Shown here: in pieces, positions 1 through 7,565 of the stretch
Layout: each line of letters begins with the position of its first letter
Position numbering within the stretch: the first letter of the stretch is position 1
Program-made: the position numbers and the translations under genes
Source: Paraburkholderia sp. DHOC27
GTDB taxonomy: Bacteria; Pseudomonadota; Gammaproteobacteria; Burkholderiales; Burkholderiaceae
DNA length: 64,000 nucleotides
Assembly: GCF_003429005.1 (NCBI RefSeq)
Contig: NZ_QVQV01000001.1
Location: forward strand, 1,109,864 to 1,173,863
Direction: 5' to 3'
The notes under the pieces: model-generated
What the model was told of the DNA's origin: nothing
What the model saw: only the letters and a program-made list of their open reading frames with translations
The model's database searches: none

Positions 1-627
1 CTTCGAGATTTCGAGGGCGATTTCATCCCACATCACCATGGCGTGACGCTGCGCGTTGCTCTTCGTAATCACGGTCAGCAACTTGCGCGGACGGGATTGA
101 GCGAGACGGAACGCGAAGCGCATGATTCGTTCGACGCCGGCGCGCGTCATGATCGACACGTCGGTCGCCGCTTCGATGGGATGCCCTTGATGGACCCGGC
201 CACCCACGCCGGAGTATTCGCCTTCCGAGTTCTCGCGAACGATCACCCAGTTCAGATCTTCCGGTTTGCAGCGCTTGAGCGGCGCATCGATGCCCGGCAG
301 GATGCGGGTCGGGCGGACGTTCGCGTACTGATCGAAGCCCTGGCAGATTTTGAGGCGCAGCCCCCACAGCGTGATGTGATCGGGAATCCTGGGGTCGCCA
401 GCCGAACCGAACAGGATTGCGTCCTTGTTGCGGATGGCATCGAGTCCGTTGGCAGGCATCATGACACCGTGTTCGCGGTAGTAGTCGCCACCCCAGTCGA
501 AGTCCTCGAATTCGAACGCAAATGACCTGGAGGTCCGGGCCAGCGTTTCCAGTACTTGCGCGCCGGCCGGCACGACTTCCTTGCCGATGCCGTCGCCGGG
601 GATGGTTGCGATGCGATAGGTTTTCAT
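1..627 (-). CDS. ttuC: tartrate/D-malate dehydrogenase (TtuC-type), 3' end beyond window
   Basis: NAD-dependent beta-decarboxylating dehydrogenase of the isocitrate/isopropylmalate dehydrogenase family, most like tartrate dehydrogenase/decarboxylase or D-malate dehydrogenase. The minus strand is open from an ATG at 627 to the window edge, giving about 209 residues of an expected 350-360. The N-terminus starts MKTYRIATIPGDGIGKEVV, the family's nucleotide-fold opening with the GDGIG motif. Later come FGSAGDPRIPDHITLWGL, the arginine-rich substrate region (YANVRPTRILPGI) and the VRENSEGEYSGVGG signature. The product would act in the cytosol on tartrate or D-malate. A LysR gene lies 137 bp upstream on the same strand and could control it. 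The exact substrate cannot be told from this part alone. Confidence 0.88.
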   Translation of the reverse strand, partial: MKTYRIATIPGDGIGKEVVPAGAQVLETLARTSRSFAFEFEDFDWGGDYYREHGVMMPANGLDAIRNKDAILFGSAGDPRIPDHITLWGLRLKICQGFDQYANVRPTRILPGIDAPLKRCKPEDLNWVIVRENSEGEYSGVGGRVHQGHPIEAATDVSIMTRAGVERIMRFAFRLAQSRPRKLLTVITKSNAQRHAMVMWDEIALEISK

Positions 628-764
628 GTCTCCGTCCATCAGGTGTAGTAGGTGTAGTGAACTCTACGCGTCCCGATGCGCGAAAACCGGTGCTGGACTC
701 AAAGCGGCTTTAACCTGGATTCACAAATGGGAGAAGAGCGAGAACCTGAGGTATTCGCCAACTC

Positions 765-1664
765 TCAAACCCCCGCCAACCGTCCCTGAAGCCGTGGCCG
801 CGCAAAGTCCAGAAACGCCCTCAACTTGAGCGGCACCGGCAGTTGTCCCGTATGCACCAGGCTGATCGGCAGCGGGGGCGGTTCGAACTTCTCCAGCACG
901 AGCTGCAGCCTTCCTTCGCGCACGGCTGCGGCCGCCTGATAGGACAGCACGCGCGTCACACCGAGTCCGAACGCGGCTGTGTCGACGGCGGATTCCGCCG
1001 TGTTCGTCACGAGACGCGGCTCGATGCGCACCGCACGTTCGCTCTTGCCGGCGGGGAAATTCCAGGCACGCGCCGAGGTCAGTCCGTCGAAGGCCACGCA
1101 CGCATGCGCGCCCAGCTCATCCGGCGTCATTGGCGTGCCCCGGCTTGCCAGATACGCGGGACTCGCGCAGGTGACGATGCGCACCTCGCCGATGCTCATG
1201 GCCACCAGCGCGCTATCCGGCAGCGAGCCTACCCGCACGGCCACGTCGATGTGCTCTTCTAGCATGTGCGTGTTGCGATCCGTCAGGAACAGACGCGCGT
1301 CGATTTGCGGGTAGTGCGCAAGGAAATCAGCCAGAACCGGCGCGACGTGCAGCCGCCCGAACACCACCGGCGCGGTGATGACCAGGTAGCCTCGCGGCGC
1401 CGCATATTCGCCGGTGGCGGCACGTTCGGCCTCTCCAACCTCTTCGAGTATCCGCCGGCACGACGCCACGTAGGCCGCGCCCGCTTCGGTCAGCGAAAGC
1501 TGCCGGGTCGTCCGGTTCAGCAGGCGCGTTTTCAGATGCGCCTCGATCTCTCCCACCTTGCGGCTGACCGTTGCCAGCGGGATGTCCAGCCGGCGCGATG
1601 CGGCCGACAGGCTGCCTGCATCCACCACCTCGCACAGGATGGACATCGCTTCGAGTCGATCCAT
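765..1664 (-). CDS. LysR-family transcriptional regulator
   Basis: A 299-residue LysR-type regulator of the AaeR/CrgA-like subgroup. An N-terminal winged helix-turn-helix covers about residues 1-60 (start MDRLEAMSILCEVVDAGSLS; recognition region near LATVSRKVGEIE), followed by a periplasmic-binding-protein-like effector domain. I chose the ATG at 1664 because GAGAGGAC lies just upstream and family members begin at MDRLEAM; an in-frame upstream ATG at 1745 would add 27 unrelated residues. The gene is divergent from the AhpD-like gene at 1785 with 120 bp between starts, the usual layout for a LysR regulator and its target. An inverted repeat GTTGC-N5-GCAAC at 1746-1760 lies in that gap. The effector is unknown. 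Confidence 0.9.
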   Translation of the reverse strand: MDRLEAMSILCEVVDAGSLSAASRRLDIPLATVSRKVGEIEAHLKTRLLNRTTRQLSLTEAGAAYVASCRRILEEVGEAERAATGEYAAPRGYLVITAPVVFGRLHVAPVLADFLAHYPQIDARLFLTDRNTHMLEEHIDVAVRVGSLPDSALVAMSIGEVRIVTCASPAYLASRGTPMTPDELGAHACVAFDGLTSARAWNFPAGKSERAVRIEPRLVTNTAESAVDTAAFGLGVTRVLSYQAAAAVREGRLQLVLEKFEPPPLPISLVHTGQLPVPLKLRAFLDFARPRLQGRLAGV

Positions 1665-1745
1665 CGTCCTCTCACTTTCTGGAAGAAAGATTCCCGATAT
1701 TACTGGATTCTCTTTGAATCGTGGAGTCCGTAAGATGACCTTCAA

Positions 1746-1760
1746 GTTGCTAGATGCAAC
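1746..1760. promoter_or_regulatory. inverted repeat between divergent LysR and AhpD-like genes
   Basis: GTTGC-TAGAT-GCAAC is a perfect 5-bp dyad with a T-N11-A spacing compatible with a LysR box. It is 24 bp before the start of the plus-strand AhpD-like gene. Binding by the adjacent LysR protein is inferred from position only. Confidence 0.45.
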
Positions 1761-1784
1761 CTTTCATTCACAGGAGAGTTCATC

Positions 1785-2336
1785 ATGTCGTCCCGTATCC
1801 ATACCCCCGCTACTGTCGCTGACGCACCCGCTGCATCCCACGGCCTGCTCGAAGCCGTCAACAAACAACTCGGCGTCGTGCCGAACCTGTTCCGCATGGT
1901 CGGCAACAGCCCGGCTGCACTCGAAGGCTATCTGAGCCTGATGGGCGCACTCGGCAAGGGCGAACTGTCGGCACCCACGCGTGAGCGTATCGCGCTGGCC
2001 GTGGCCGAAATCAATGGTTGCGACTACTGTCTGTCGGCACACACCTATCTCGGCAAGCACGTCGCCAAGCTCGACGACGCCGAAATGACCGCGAACCGCA
2101 ACGGCGGTTCCAACGATCCGAAGGCCGCCGCCGCCGTGCTGTTCGCGAAGCAGGTGACCGACGCGCGCGGCCGCGTGTCGAACGCTGATCTGGAAGCCGT
2201 CAAGGCTGCCGGCTATAGCGAAGCTGCCGTGCTCGAAATCGTGCTGAACGTGGCGCTCAACATCTGGACGAACTACGCCAACACGGTCGCGGAAACCGAG
2301 ATCGACTTCCCGGTCGTGCACGCGCAAAACGCGTAA
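1785..2336 (+). CDS. carboxymuconolactone decarboxylase/AhpD-like peroxidase-related protein
   Basis: A 183-residue AhpD-fold protein. Residues about 65-90 carry the ERIALAVAEINGCDYCLSAH signature: Cys79 and Cys82 form the CxxC redox pair and His86 is the conserved proton-relay histidine. Family members reduce peroxides or act in antioxidant relays, though physiological substrates are often unknown. ATG at 1785 follows ACAGGAG with good spacing. The gene is divergent from a LysR gene and is followed by a flavin-binding PNPOx-fold gene and a SnoaL-like gene on the same strand, so it may be part of a LysR-controlled stress module. No frameshift or truncation is seen. Confidence 0.9.
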   Translation: MSSRIHTPATVADAPAASHGLLEAVNKQLGVVPNLFRMVGNSPAALEGYLSLMGALGKGELSAPTRERIALAVAEINGCDYCLSAHTYLGKHVAKLDDAEMTANRNGGSNDPKAAAAVLFAKQVTDARGRVSNADLEAVKAAGYSEAAVLEIVLNVALNIWTNYANTVAETEIDFPVVHAQNA

Positions 2337-2424
2337 GCAGGCAGGAAGTTAGTGGATGCCGTCGATGCCGCGCGTATCGACGGCAATGCGCCCATGGCGC
2401 AGCCAGCAAATTACGGAGGGCAAG

Positions 2425-3042
2425 ATGGATCGTTCACTCGAATATCCCAGTGACGTGGTGTTTACGCCCTCCGTCAAGTCGCTTCAGACGCGTTACGGTT
2501 CACGCAACGCGTATGCACACCTCGAACAGGAAGGCGGCTGGAAAACGCTCATCACGCCGGATGGCGCGGAAATCGTCCGCAGGCAGACGAGTGTGTTCCT
2601 GTCGACCGCCAACGCCGACGGGCAGCCTTATATCCAGCATCGTGGCGGCCCACCGGGATTCCTGCATGTCATCGACGAGAAGACCATCGCGTTCGCGGAC
2701 TTCTCCGGAAACAGGCAGTACATCACCACGGGCAACCTGGCCGATAACCCCAAGGCATTTCTGTTTCTGATCGACTATGCGCGCCGTCAACGCATCAAGA
2801 TCTGGGGCGAGGCGCACGTGAGCGAAGACGCACAACTCATTGCGAAGCTAATGCCCGCGAATTATCAGGCGCGGGCCGAGCGGGCCATCGTCTTCAAGGT
2901 TTCCTTGTGGGACGCGAATTGCCCCCGCCACATTCCGCAACGCTTCGAAGCGGCGGACGTCAAGGCTGCACTGGACGAACGCGACGAACGCATCCGCGAG
3001 CTGAAGGCCGAAGTGGAGCGCCTGCGTAACAAGCTGCGTTGA
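2425..3042 (+). CDS. pyridoxamine 5'-phosphate oxidase-fold flavoprotein
   Basis: A 205-residue protein of the PNPOx-like split-barrel family. The core (about residues 20-165) contains TSVFLSTANADGQPYIQHRGGPPGFL and FADFSGNRQYITTGNLADNPKAFLFL, the FMN-binding beta-barrel pattern of putative pyridoxamine oxidase-like proteins. The C-terminus (about 165-205) is a short charged helix, probably a coiled coil. The start at 2425 is preferred because ACGGAGGG lies 5 bp upstream; an in-frame ATG at 2356 would add 23 residues with no homology and no ribosome site. It is likely a cytosolic flavin-dependent oxidoreductase; substrate unknown. It follows the AhpD-like gene by 88 bp. Confidence 0.85.
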   Translation: MDRSLEYPSDVVFTPSVKSLQTRYGSRNAYAHLEQEGGWKTLITPDGAEIVRRQTSVFLSTANADGQPYIQHRGGPPGFLHVIDEKTIAFADFSGNRQYITTGNLADNPKAFLFLIDYARRQRIKIWGEAHVSEDAQLIAKLMPANYQARAERAIVFKVSLWDANCPRHIPQRFEAADVKAALDERDERIRELKAEVERLRNKLR

Positions 3043-3142
3043 GAAGAATGCTTTAAAGGCCACCGGCGTATGCCGTCGTGAGGATTATGATAATGTTCCA
3101 GACGGCTTGACGGAAACACCTGTCACTCAACAGGAGTCGATG

Positions 3143-3541
3143 ATGTCAGATACCGAAACCACTGTGCGCAGTCTCTATGCTGCGCTTGAACGCGGCGACG
3201 CCGCTGCCGCGCTCGCCCTGTTCGATCCGCACATCAAGTGGACCGAAGCGAAAAGCTCTCCGTACTATCAGGGTACGGTGGAAGGCGTAGATGCCGTGGT
3301 GAAAACGGTGCTCGAACCGATTGCGAACGACTTCGACAAGTTCGTGATCGAGCCGGTCCAGTTCGTGACGGAGAGCGATCGCTGCGCCGCGTTCGGTCTG
3401 TATAGCGGCCCGGTGCGCGCAACGGGCCGCCACCTGGAAGCCGATTTTGTTCATCTGTGGACGGTCCGCGACGGACGCCTCACGAGTTTCCGTCAGTACA
3501 CCGACGGCGCCGCGTGGATCGAGGCCTTCGCAAAGCGCTGA
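3143..3541 (+). CDS. SnoaL/NTF2-like protein
   Basis: A 132-residue protein of the nuclear transport factor 2-like (SnoaL) superfamily, a cone-shaped alpha+beta barrel. The opening MSDTETTVRSLYAALERGD, the central LFDPHIKWTEAKSSPYYQG and the late FVHLWTVRDGRLTSFRQYTD segments match ketosteroid-isomerase-like proteins. AGGAG at 3132-3136 lies 6 bp before the second of two adjacent ATG codons, so 3143 is chosen over 3140. Members isomerise, hydrate or simply bind small molecules, so no substrate can be stated. The gene is the third plus-strand gene after the AhpD-like and PNPOx-fold genes and ends convergently with the buf cluster. Confidence 0.85.
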   Translation: MSDTETTVRSLYAALERGDAAAALALFDPHIKWTEAKSSPYYQGTVEGVDAVVKTVLEPIANDFDKFVIEPVQFVTESDRCAAFGLYSGPVRATGRHLEADFVHLWTVRDGRLTSFRQYTDGAAWIEAFAKR

Positions 3542-3580
3542 GCCGCCGCGGCGGCACGCGTCAGCGCCTGAGCGGGGCCC

Positions 3581-4084
3581 TTATGAACGGCTCTTGCGGT
3601 CGCCGAGAATGTAGTCAATCGAAACCAGACCTGGTCCCCATGCGGCAATGCCCAAGGCCATTGCCGCCCAGGTGATGTGGATGGGCCAGCCTTCCGGCAC
3701 GGTCAGTTCGATGATGCAGGTCATCAGCAGCAATCCGATGGCCGCGAAGCGGGTGCCAATGCCGAGTGTCAGCAGAACCGGAAAGCCAACCTCACCGCAG
3801 GCCGAAATAAAAGCGAACACGGCGGGTGCGGGGAAAGGATAGGGACCGCCGGGCAAGTGAAGCTTGAACTCGTCGGTGAACAGGTCAATGGCCGTATCGT
3901 TGAGTTGCAGAAAGCCGTGCCATTTGAGAATGCCGGATTTCCAGAACGGCACGGACAGGGCGAGCCGAAGCGCAAGTTGCACGAACCAGGGCTGCGCGAA
4001 AGTCTCGACGAGGCGGCGCGCCTTGCAAATAGCAAGGATAACGAAATTATTGCTGGCGGATTGAGTGTCGGATTGAATGGACAT
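3581..4084 (-). CDS. DoxX-family membrane protein of the buf cluster
   Basis: A 167-residue inner-membrane protein with about four predicted membrane segments (residues about 35-50, 80-105, 108-128 and 135-155), typical of the DoxX/DoxD family. The segment LALSVPFWKSGILKWHGF is the family's first-helix signature. It is the last gene of the sigma-nrsF-bufA-bufB-bufC-doxX series and starts 5 bp after bufC; AGGAG lies 10 bp before its ATG. DoxX proteins are regular partners of MNIO/bufferin clusters, where a redox or quinone-linked role is suspected but not settled. The function in copper handling here is inferred from context. Confidence 0.9.
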   Translation of the reverse strand: MSIQSDTQSASNNFVILAICKARRLVETFAQPWFVQLALRLALSVPFWKSGILKWHGFLQLNDTAIDLFTDEFKLHLPGGPYPFPAPAVFAFISACGEVGFPVLLTLGIGTRFAAIGLLLMTCIIELTVPEGWPIHITWAAMALGIAAWGPGLVSIDYILGDRKSRS

Positions 4085-4089
4085 GTCGA

Positions 4090-4860
4090 TTATTCTCCTG
4101 AGTGTAGAGCCGTGAATGCACCGGCCGAAATCATTCCCGCCAGGTTCGCCGCGAGATCGAACGCTTCTGCTTCGGCAAATGCCGCCGCAACCGCGCTGCC
4201 GAGCGGTTCACCTTCCAGCAGCGCCTGAATGAACGTCGCGCCTCCTGCCGGCAGACGTGAGACCGTGACGTCGTGATCGGGCCGAGTGATCAGCGCATCT
4301 TCGGCGTCGCTGGAACGCAGGACTGCATCGGGTTGAGCGGTGCGATTCATCGCGAAGATAGCGACGGCCGGGTAGCGTGATCGAACGATGCGCGTAGCCG
4401 GATGCGGGACGAAGCGTATTTGCGCAAGCTGCGTCGCTTCGATTGAGGCGAATGCGTCGGCGGCAAGCGGTGTGGCATCTGCTGCGTGATAGGCGTCGAG
4501 CCACGCGCGCTCGATACGCGCCGTATCCGCCAACCACGGCATCGGGCGCGCGTACTCGTACGATTCGATGAAAGCGGGAAAATCGCGCCCGTACTCGAAC
4601 AATAGAGGCGACGCTGGCGGCGTGGCGCGAATGTGGAAACGCGCCATCGCGCGAAAAAACTCGACGCCGGTAATGCGCTGAACCGCCGGATAAATCGCGG
4701 CCAACGCGTCAATGAGACTCACCGTAACGTTGTTGCGATAGACGTTATAGCGCAGGGTCACCGCTTTGTCCGGGCCCGCGACGACGTCCTGCGGCGCGGC
4801 ATGCAGCGGGTCGTTCAGGCCTGCCGCAAAACCGGCATAGTCGAAGAATGGGCCGGGCAT
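4090..4860 (-). CDS. bufC: BufC-like DUF2063 partner of the MNIO enzyme
   Basis: A 256-residue DUF2063 protein. The N-terminal domain (about 1-95) contains VTLRYNVYRNNVTVSLIDALAA and YPAVQRITGVEFF, the hallmark of this family. In related systems DUF2063 proteins form a complex with the DUF692 enzyme and help present the precursor peptide. It starts 6 bp after the bufB stop with GAGGTG upstream, so the two are probably co-translated. The C-terminal domain is less conserved. The assignment is strong because the BufA-BufB-BufC order is exact. The role as recognition partner is knowledge of the family, not shown here. Confidence 0.92.
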   Translation of the reverse strand: MPGPFFDYAGFAAGLNDPLHAAPQDVVAGPDKAVTLRYNVYRNNVTVSLIDALAAIYPAVQRITGVEFFRAMARFHIRATPPASPLLFEYGRDFPAFIESYEYARPMPWLADTARIERAWLDAYHAADATPLAADAFASIEATQLAQIRFVPHPATRIVRSRYPAVAIFAMNRTAQPDAVLRSSDAEDALITRPDHDVTVSRLPAGGATFIQALLEGEPLGSAVAAAFAEAEAFDLAANLAGMISAGAFTALHSGE

Positions 4861-4866
4861 GGCGCG

Positions 4867-5775
4867 TCACCTCTGCCCGGCGTGCAGCGCGCACGTCGTC
4901 ATTAACTGAAGCGCGGTCTCGGCCTGAGCCTTGAGGTCCGGCCACGCTGGCAGATCGCTGTCCCATTCGACCAGGGTCGGTGTTTGCCCGATCTCCGCGA
5001 TGACGCGCTGATACAGCGCCCACACCGGTTCGGCGACGCTGCGATTGTGGCTGTCGATCAACAGCCTCGCGCCTTCATCGTCGCTCTGTTCGACATGGCC
5101 GGCCAGATGAATCTCTCCCACGTATTCGAGCGGGAATTCGTCCAGATACGCGTCAGCCGAATACCCGTGATTCGTCGCTGAGACGTAGACGTTGTTGATG
5201 TCGAGCAGCAAGCCGCAACCCGTTTTCTCCGCAACTGCACGGATGAAGTGCGCCTCGCTCATCGTCGATGAAGCGAATCTGACATACGTAGCGGGGTTTT
5301 CCAGCAGGATCGTGCGTCCAATGGTGTCCTGCACCTGCTCGATGTGCTCGCACACTCTCGCCAGAGTTTCGCTGCTATAGGGCAGCGGCAGAAGGTCATT
5401 GAGAAATGCGCCGCCGTGCGATGACCAGGCAAGGTGCTCGGATACGAGCATGGGTTCATAGCGTTCGACTACCTGGCGAAATCGTTCGAGGTGATCGCGG
5501 TCGATAGCGTTCTGTCCGCCAATCGACATGCAGACGCCATGTACCGAAAGCGGATACTGCTCGCGGATGCATTCGAGCGCGCGATGGGGTGGACCACCGG
5601 CGCCCATATAGTTCTCCGCATGCACTTCGAAAAAGCCATGCGCAAGAGCGTCCTCGCGAATGGCCGGCAAGTGCTCGTGCTTGAAACTGGTGCCGACAAG
5701 CGCGGCTGTTTCGCGCAACGGTGCGTCAGGGCGGCGTGACGATGCAGCCATCGTGCCACGGTTGAGTTCGTTCAT
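4867..5775 (-). CDS. bufB: BufB-like multinuclear non-heme iron oxidase (DUF692/MNIO)
   Basis: A 302-residue DUF692 protein with a TIM-barrel fold. MNIO enzymes use two or three iron ions to oxidise cysteines of a precursor peptide, giving for example thiooxazole-type rings in bufferins. Candidate metal ligands sit in the expected order: FEVHAENYMG, LVSEHLAW, LLENPATY, LDINNVYV, GEIHLAGH, IDSHNRSV and LVEWDSDLP. GAGGG lies upstream of the ATG at 5775; a longer reading from 5973 would run into bufA and is rejected. A second ATG at 5754 is also possible. It lies 28 bp after bufA and 6 bp before bufC. All catalytic motifs appear intact. Confidence 0.95.
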   Translation of the reverse strand: MNELNRGTMAASSRRPDAPLRETAALVGTSFKHEHLPAIREDALAHGFFEVHAENYMGAGGPPHRALECIREQYPLSVHGVCMSIGGQNAIDRDHLERFRQVVERYEPMLVSEHLAWSSHGGAFLNDLLPLPYSSETLARVCEHIEQVQDTIGRTILLENPATYVRFASSTMSEAHFIRAVAEKTGCGLLLDINNVYVSATNHGYSADAYLDEFPLEYVGEIHLAGHVEQSDDEGARLLIDSHNRSVAEPVWALYQRVIAEIGQTPTLVEWDSDLPAWPDLKAQAETALQLMTTCALHAGQR

Positions 5776-5803
5776 GCCGCCCTCGACTATTGCGTGCCTG
5801 CGA

Positions 5804-6115
5804 TTACGACTTGATCGGCGTGAGCGAACCGTGGGCACCGCCCGGTACCTGAATGCTCGTGCAGGTGCCACCTTGAACGAACTTCCACGAGTTGCCCTGG
5901 AAGTCCATCGTCGACGTTCCCTGGCAGGTCGTGCCGGGGCCGGCGGCGCAATCGTTCTGGCCTTTGAGTGCAACGCCGAAGCACTTTTCCTTGTGTGCTG
6001 CGGTGGCGGCTTTGACTTCCGCCGAGCTGAGCGGGGCAGCGCCGGCGGTCGATGCGATCAGGCTTGCAACAGCGCCAGCGAGCAGGGCGGCGGTGACGTT
6101 TGTTTTAGCGGACAT
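5804..6115 (-). CDS. bufA: BufA-like copper-binding RiPP precursor (DUF2282, bufferin)
   Basis: A 103-residue secreted precursor. Residues 1-27 are a signal peptide (hydrophobic stretch near 9-22, cleavage after Ala27), so the mature peptide is about 76 residues and periplasmic. Four cysteines (45, 56, 64, 85) lie in EKCFGV, NDCAAG, TTCQGT and GGTCTS, the DUF2282 pattern; in characterised bufferins some core cysteines are modified by the MNIO partner so the peptide can chelate copper. GGAGAGA precedes the ATG at 6115; the longer frame to 6190 is rejected because it covers the promoter. A SigF-type promoter lies 57-82 bp upstream. Which cysteines are modified cannot be seen. Confidence 0.94.
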   Translation of the reverse strand: MSAKTNVTAALLAGAVASLIASTAGAAPLSSAEVKAATAAHKEKCFGVALKGQNDCAAGPGTTCQGTSTMDFQGNSWKFVQGGTCTSIQVPGGAHGSLTPIKS

Positions 6116-6171
6116 GAGATATCTCTCCGATGGTCGAGGTAGAAGGTATCCGTGCTGGATACACAAGCTAA

Positions 6172-6197
6172 TTCGGCGAAGCTCGACCACGGGTTAC
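6172..6197 (-). promoter_or_regulatory. SigF-type (ECF) promoter of the buf operon
   Basis: Read on the minus strand the site is GTAACC (6197-6192), 16 bases, then CGAA (6175-6172), 57 bp before the bufA ATG. This matches the GTAACC-N16-CGAA promoter described for Caulobacter SigF, whose anti-sigma factor is NrsF. The adjacent sigma/NrsF pair makes recognition by that factor likely. An identical arrangement occurs at 9462-9487. Confidence 0.85.
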
Positions 6198-6238
6198 ATC
6201 GAATCCAGAATTTTTATGGAGGTTTGATTTGTTGCGCG

Positions 6239-6880
6239 TCACCAGCGAAGCAGACGCGGCCCGAGCATGGCGCCGATGAAGGTGGGAATGAGCATGCCGA
6301 GCACGTACCAGACGCTCCAGAACGCCGGATTCATCTCGGGACAGTGCAGGCAGTACACGAGCGTGCCGATAGAACTGGCAAGCAGGCCACACGCAGCGCC
6401 CGAGCGTCGCAACTGCGTCGGCGCAAGTCCGCGAACAGCCCAGAACACAGCGATGAATCCAGGTATGGAAAGCAGCGTGATGTTGAATGGGCAGGTGCTC
6501 CACGATGCACCCAGAAGATCGGGCATACGATGCTCGGGCGCTGCTGTCGCGATGACGCAGATGCCGGCAATCCAGACCAGCGTGACAGGAACCAGCAGGG
6601 TGAACCCACGCATGCCGACGCGGGCGCCAGGACGCGCGAGGCGCGAGAGCGTGACGAGTGCACCGACCGACATGACGAGCGCGAACACAAACTTGCCCCA
6701 AAACAGCAGCGTGTGCGTCGCGGCGGCCAGGTCAGGCCGCACGCCGAACAGCTTCGCCATTAACGCCGCCGAGCCGAGCAGCGCGACAGCCATCGCGATA
6801 CCAAAACGACGAGCGGGCACATCATGTTGTACGGGCGTGATACCGCTTGCGAGAAAATCGACGAGGTCATCGGTTCTCAT
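6239..6880 (-). CDS. nrsF: NrsF-family membrane anti-sigma factor (DUF1109)
   Basis: A 213-residue integral membrane protein with six predicted helices (about 27-45, 57-78, 92-113, 130-150, 161-178 and 188-206). This is the DUF1109/NrsF architecture, which holds its ECF sigma factor at the membrane. Conserved cysteines occur at Cys130 (STCPFN) and near Cys177/Cys180 (YCLHCPE), positions comparable to the two cysteines needed for metal sensing in Caulobacter NrsF. Its ATG overlaps the sigma-factor stop by 4 bp (ATGA), so the two are translationally coupled. The gene ends 123 bp before bufA. Copper or another thiophilic metal is the likely signal. Confidence 0.92.
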   Translation of the reverse strand: MRTDDLVDFLASGITPVQHDVPARRFGIAMAVALLGSAALMAKLFGVRPDLAAATHTLLFWGKFVFALVMSVGALVTLSRLARPGARVGMRGFTLLVPVTLVWIAGICVIATAAPEHRMPDLLGASWSTCPFNITLLSIPGFIAVFWAVRGLAPTQLRRSGAACGLLASSIGTLVYCLHCPEMNPAFWSVWYVLGMLIPTFIGAMLGPRLLRW

Positions 6881-7422
6881 ACGACGCCTCGCACGAGTAC
6901 AGCGAGTGCCTTGATGCCGCGATGAATGCTGACCTTGACGGCGGACTCGGAGAGTCCCGTCAACTGCGCGGTTTCGGCAACCGAAAGACCTTGCAGCTTG
7001 ACATGGTGAATCGACAGCCGCTGTTTGTCAGGCAGACGTTCGAGCAGCTTGCCGACGTCGCGGCGCACCTCGTCGGGGTTGTCGTCCGAAACGGCGAAGA
7101 GATTGTCATCGTCATCGAGAGGCTCGTGCAGGGACTCGCGCCGGGCGCGCGTCCTGAAGAAGTCCATCAGTTTGTAGCGGGCTATGGCGTGAATCCAGGC
7201 GGTGAGCGACTCGTCCGGCCTGAACGTATGACGCGCGTTATGCACCGCGAGGAGAATCTCCTGAACCAGGTCCTCGATGTCGGCGTGGAACTGCGGAATG
7301 CGTTTGCGCAGGTAGCCGCGCAAATGTCGCGTCAGCTCGGCAAGGAAACTACGATAGTCGGGCTCACGCCCCTTCAAGCCACTGACAAAGAGCGCTTTTA
7401 GTCGCGGCTCTGCAGAATACAA
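6877..7422 (-). CDS. sigF: ECF RNA polymerase sigma factor (SigF-like)
   Basis: A 181-residue ECF sigma factor from the chosen start. Sigma region 2 lies near residues 45-95 (DIEDLVQEILLAVH, then AWIHAIARYKLMDFFR) and region 4 near 125-175 (LPDKQRLSIHHVKLQGLSV, then SESAVKVSIHRGIKAL). I place the start at TTG 7422 because TGGAG lies 8 bp upstream and the length fits NrsF-partnered factors. The open frame continues to an ATG at 7647, but that would overlap the divergent TetR gene. The sigma-nrsF overlap and the promoter before bufA indicate that this factor drives the bufferin operon. The exact start is uncertain. Confidence 0.9.
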   Translation of the reverse strand: MYSAEPRLKALFVSGLKGREPDYRSFLAELTRHLRGYLRKRIPQFHADIEDLVQEILLAVHNARHTFRPDESLTAWIHAIARYKLMDFFRTRARRESLHEPLDDDDNLFAVSDDNPDEVRRDVGKLLERLPDKQRLSIHHVKLQGLSVAETAQLTGLSESAVKVSIHRGIKALAVLVRGVV

Positions 7423-7565
7423 AGTCCAGTCTCCACAGATGGGGGTGCCGAATGATGTGCCGAAGCAGGCGTGCGTTAGTTTTAGAGCAAGCGCTTCAGA
7501 ATAACGTATCATGTGTGACGCTGCAATGGCAGAATCCATTGGCAGGTATTGGAAAGGGAGGTACC

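Noticed and set aside
5776..5973. N-terminal extension of the MNIO enzyme frame
   Set aside because: It would overlap the bufA gene and adds low-complexity arginine-rich sequence; the ATG at 5775 has a ribosome site.
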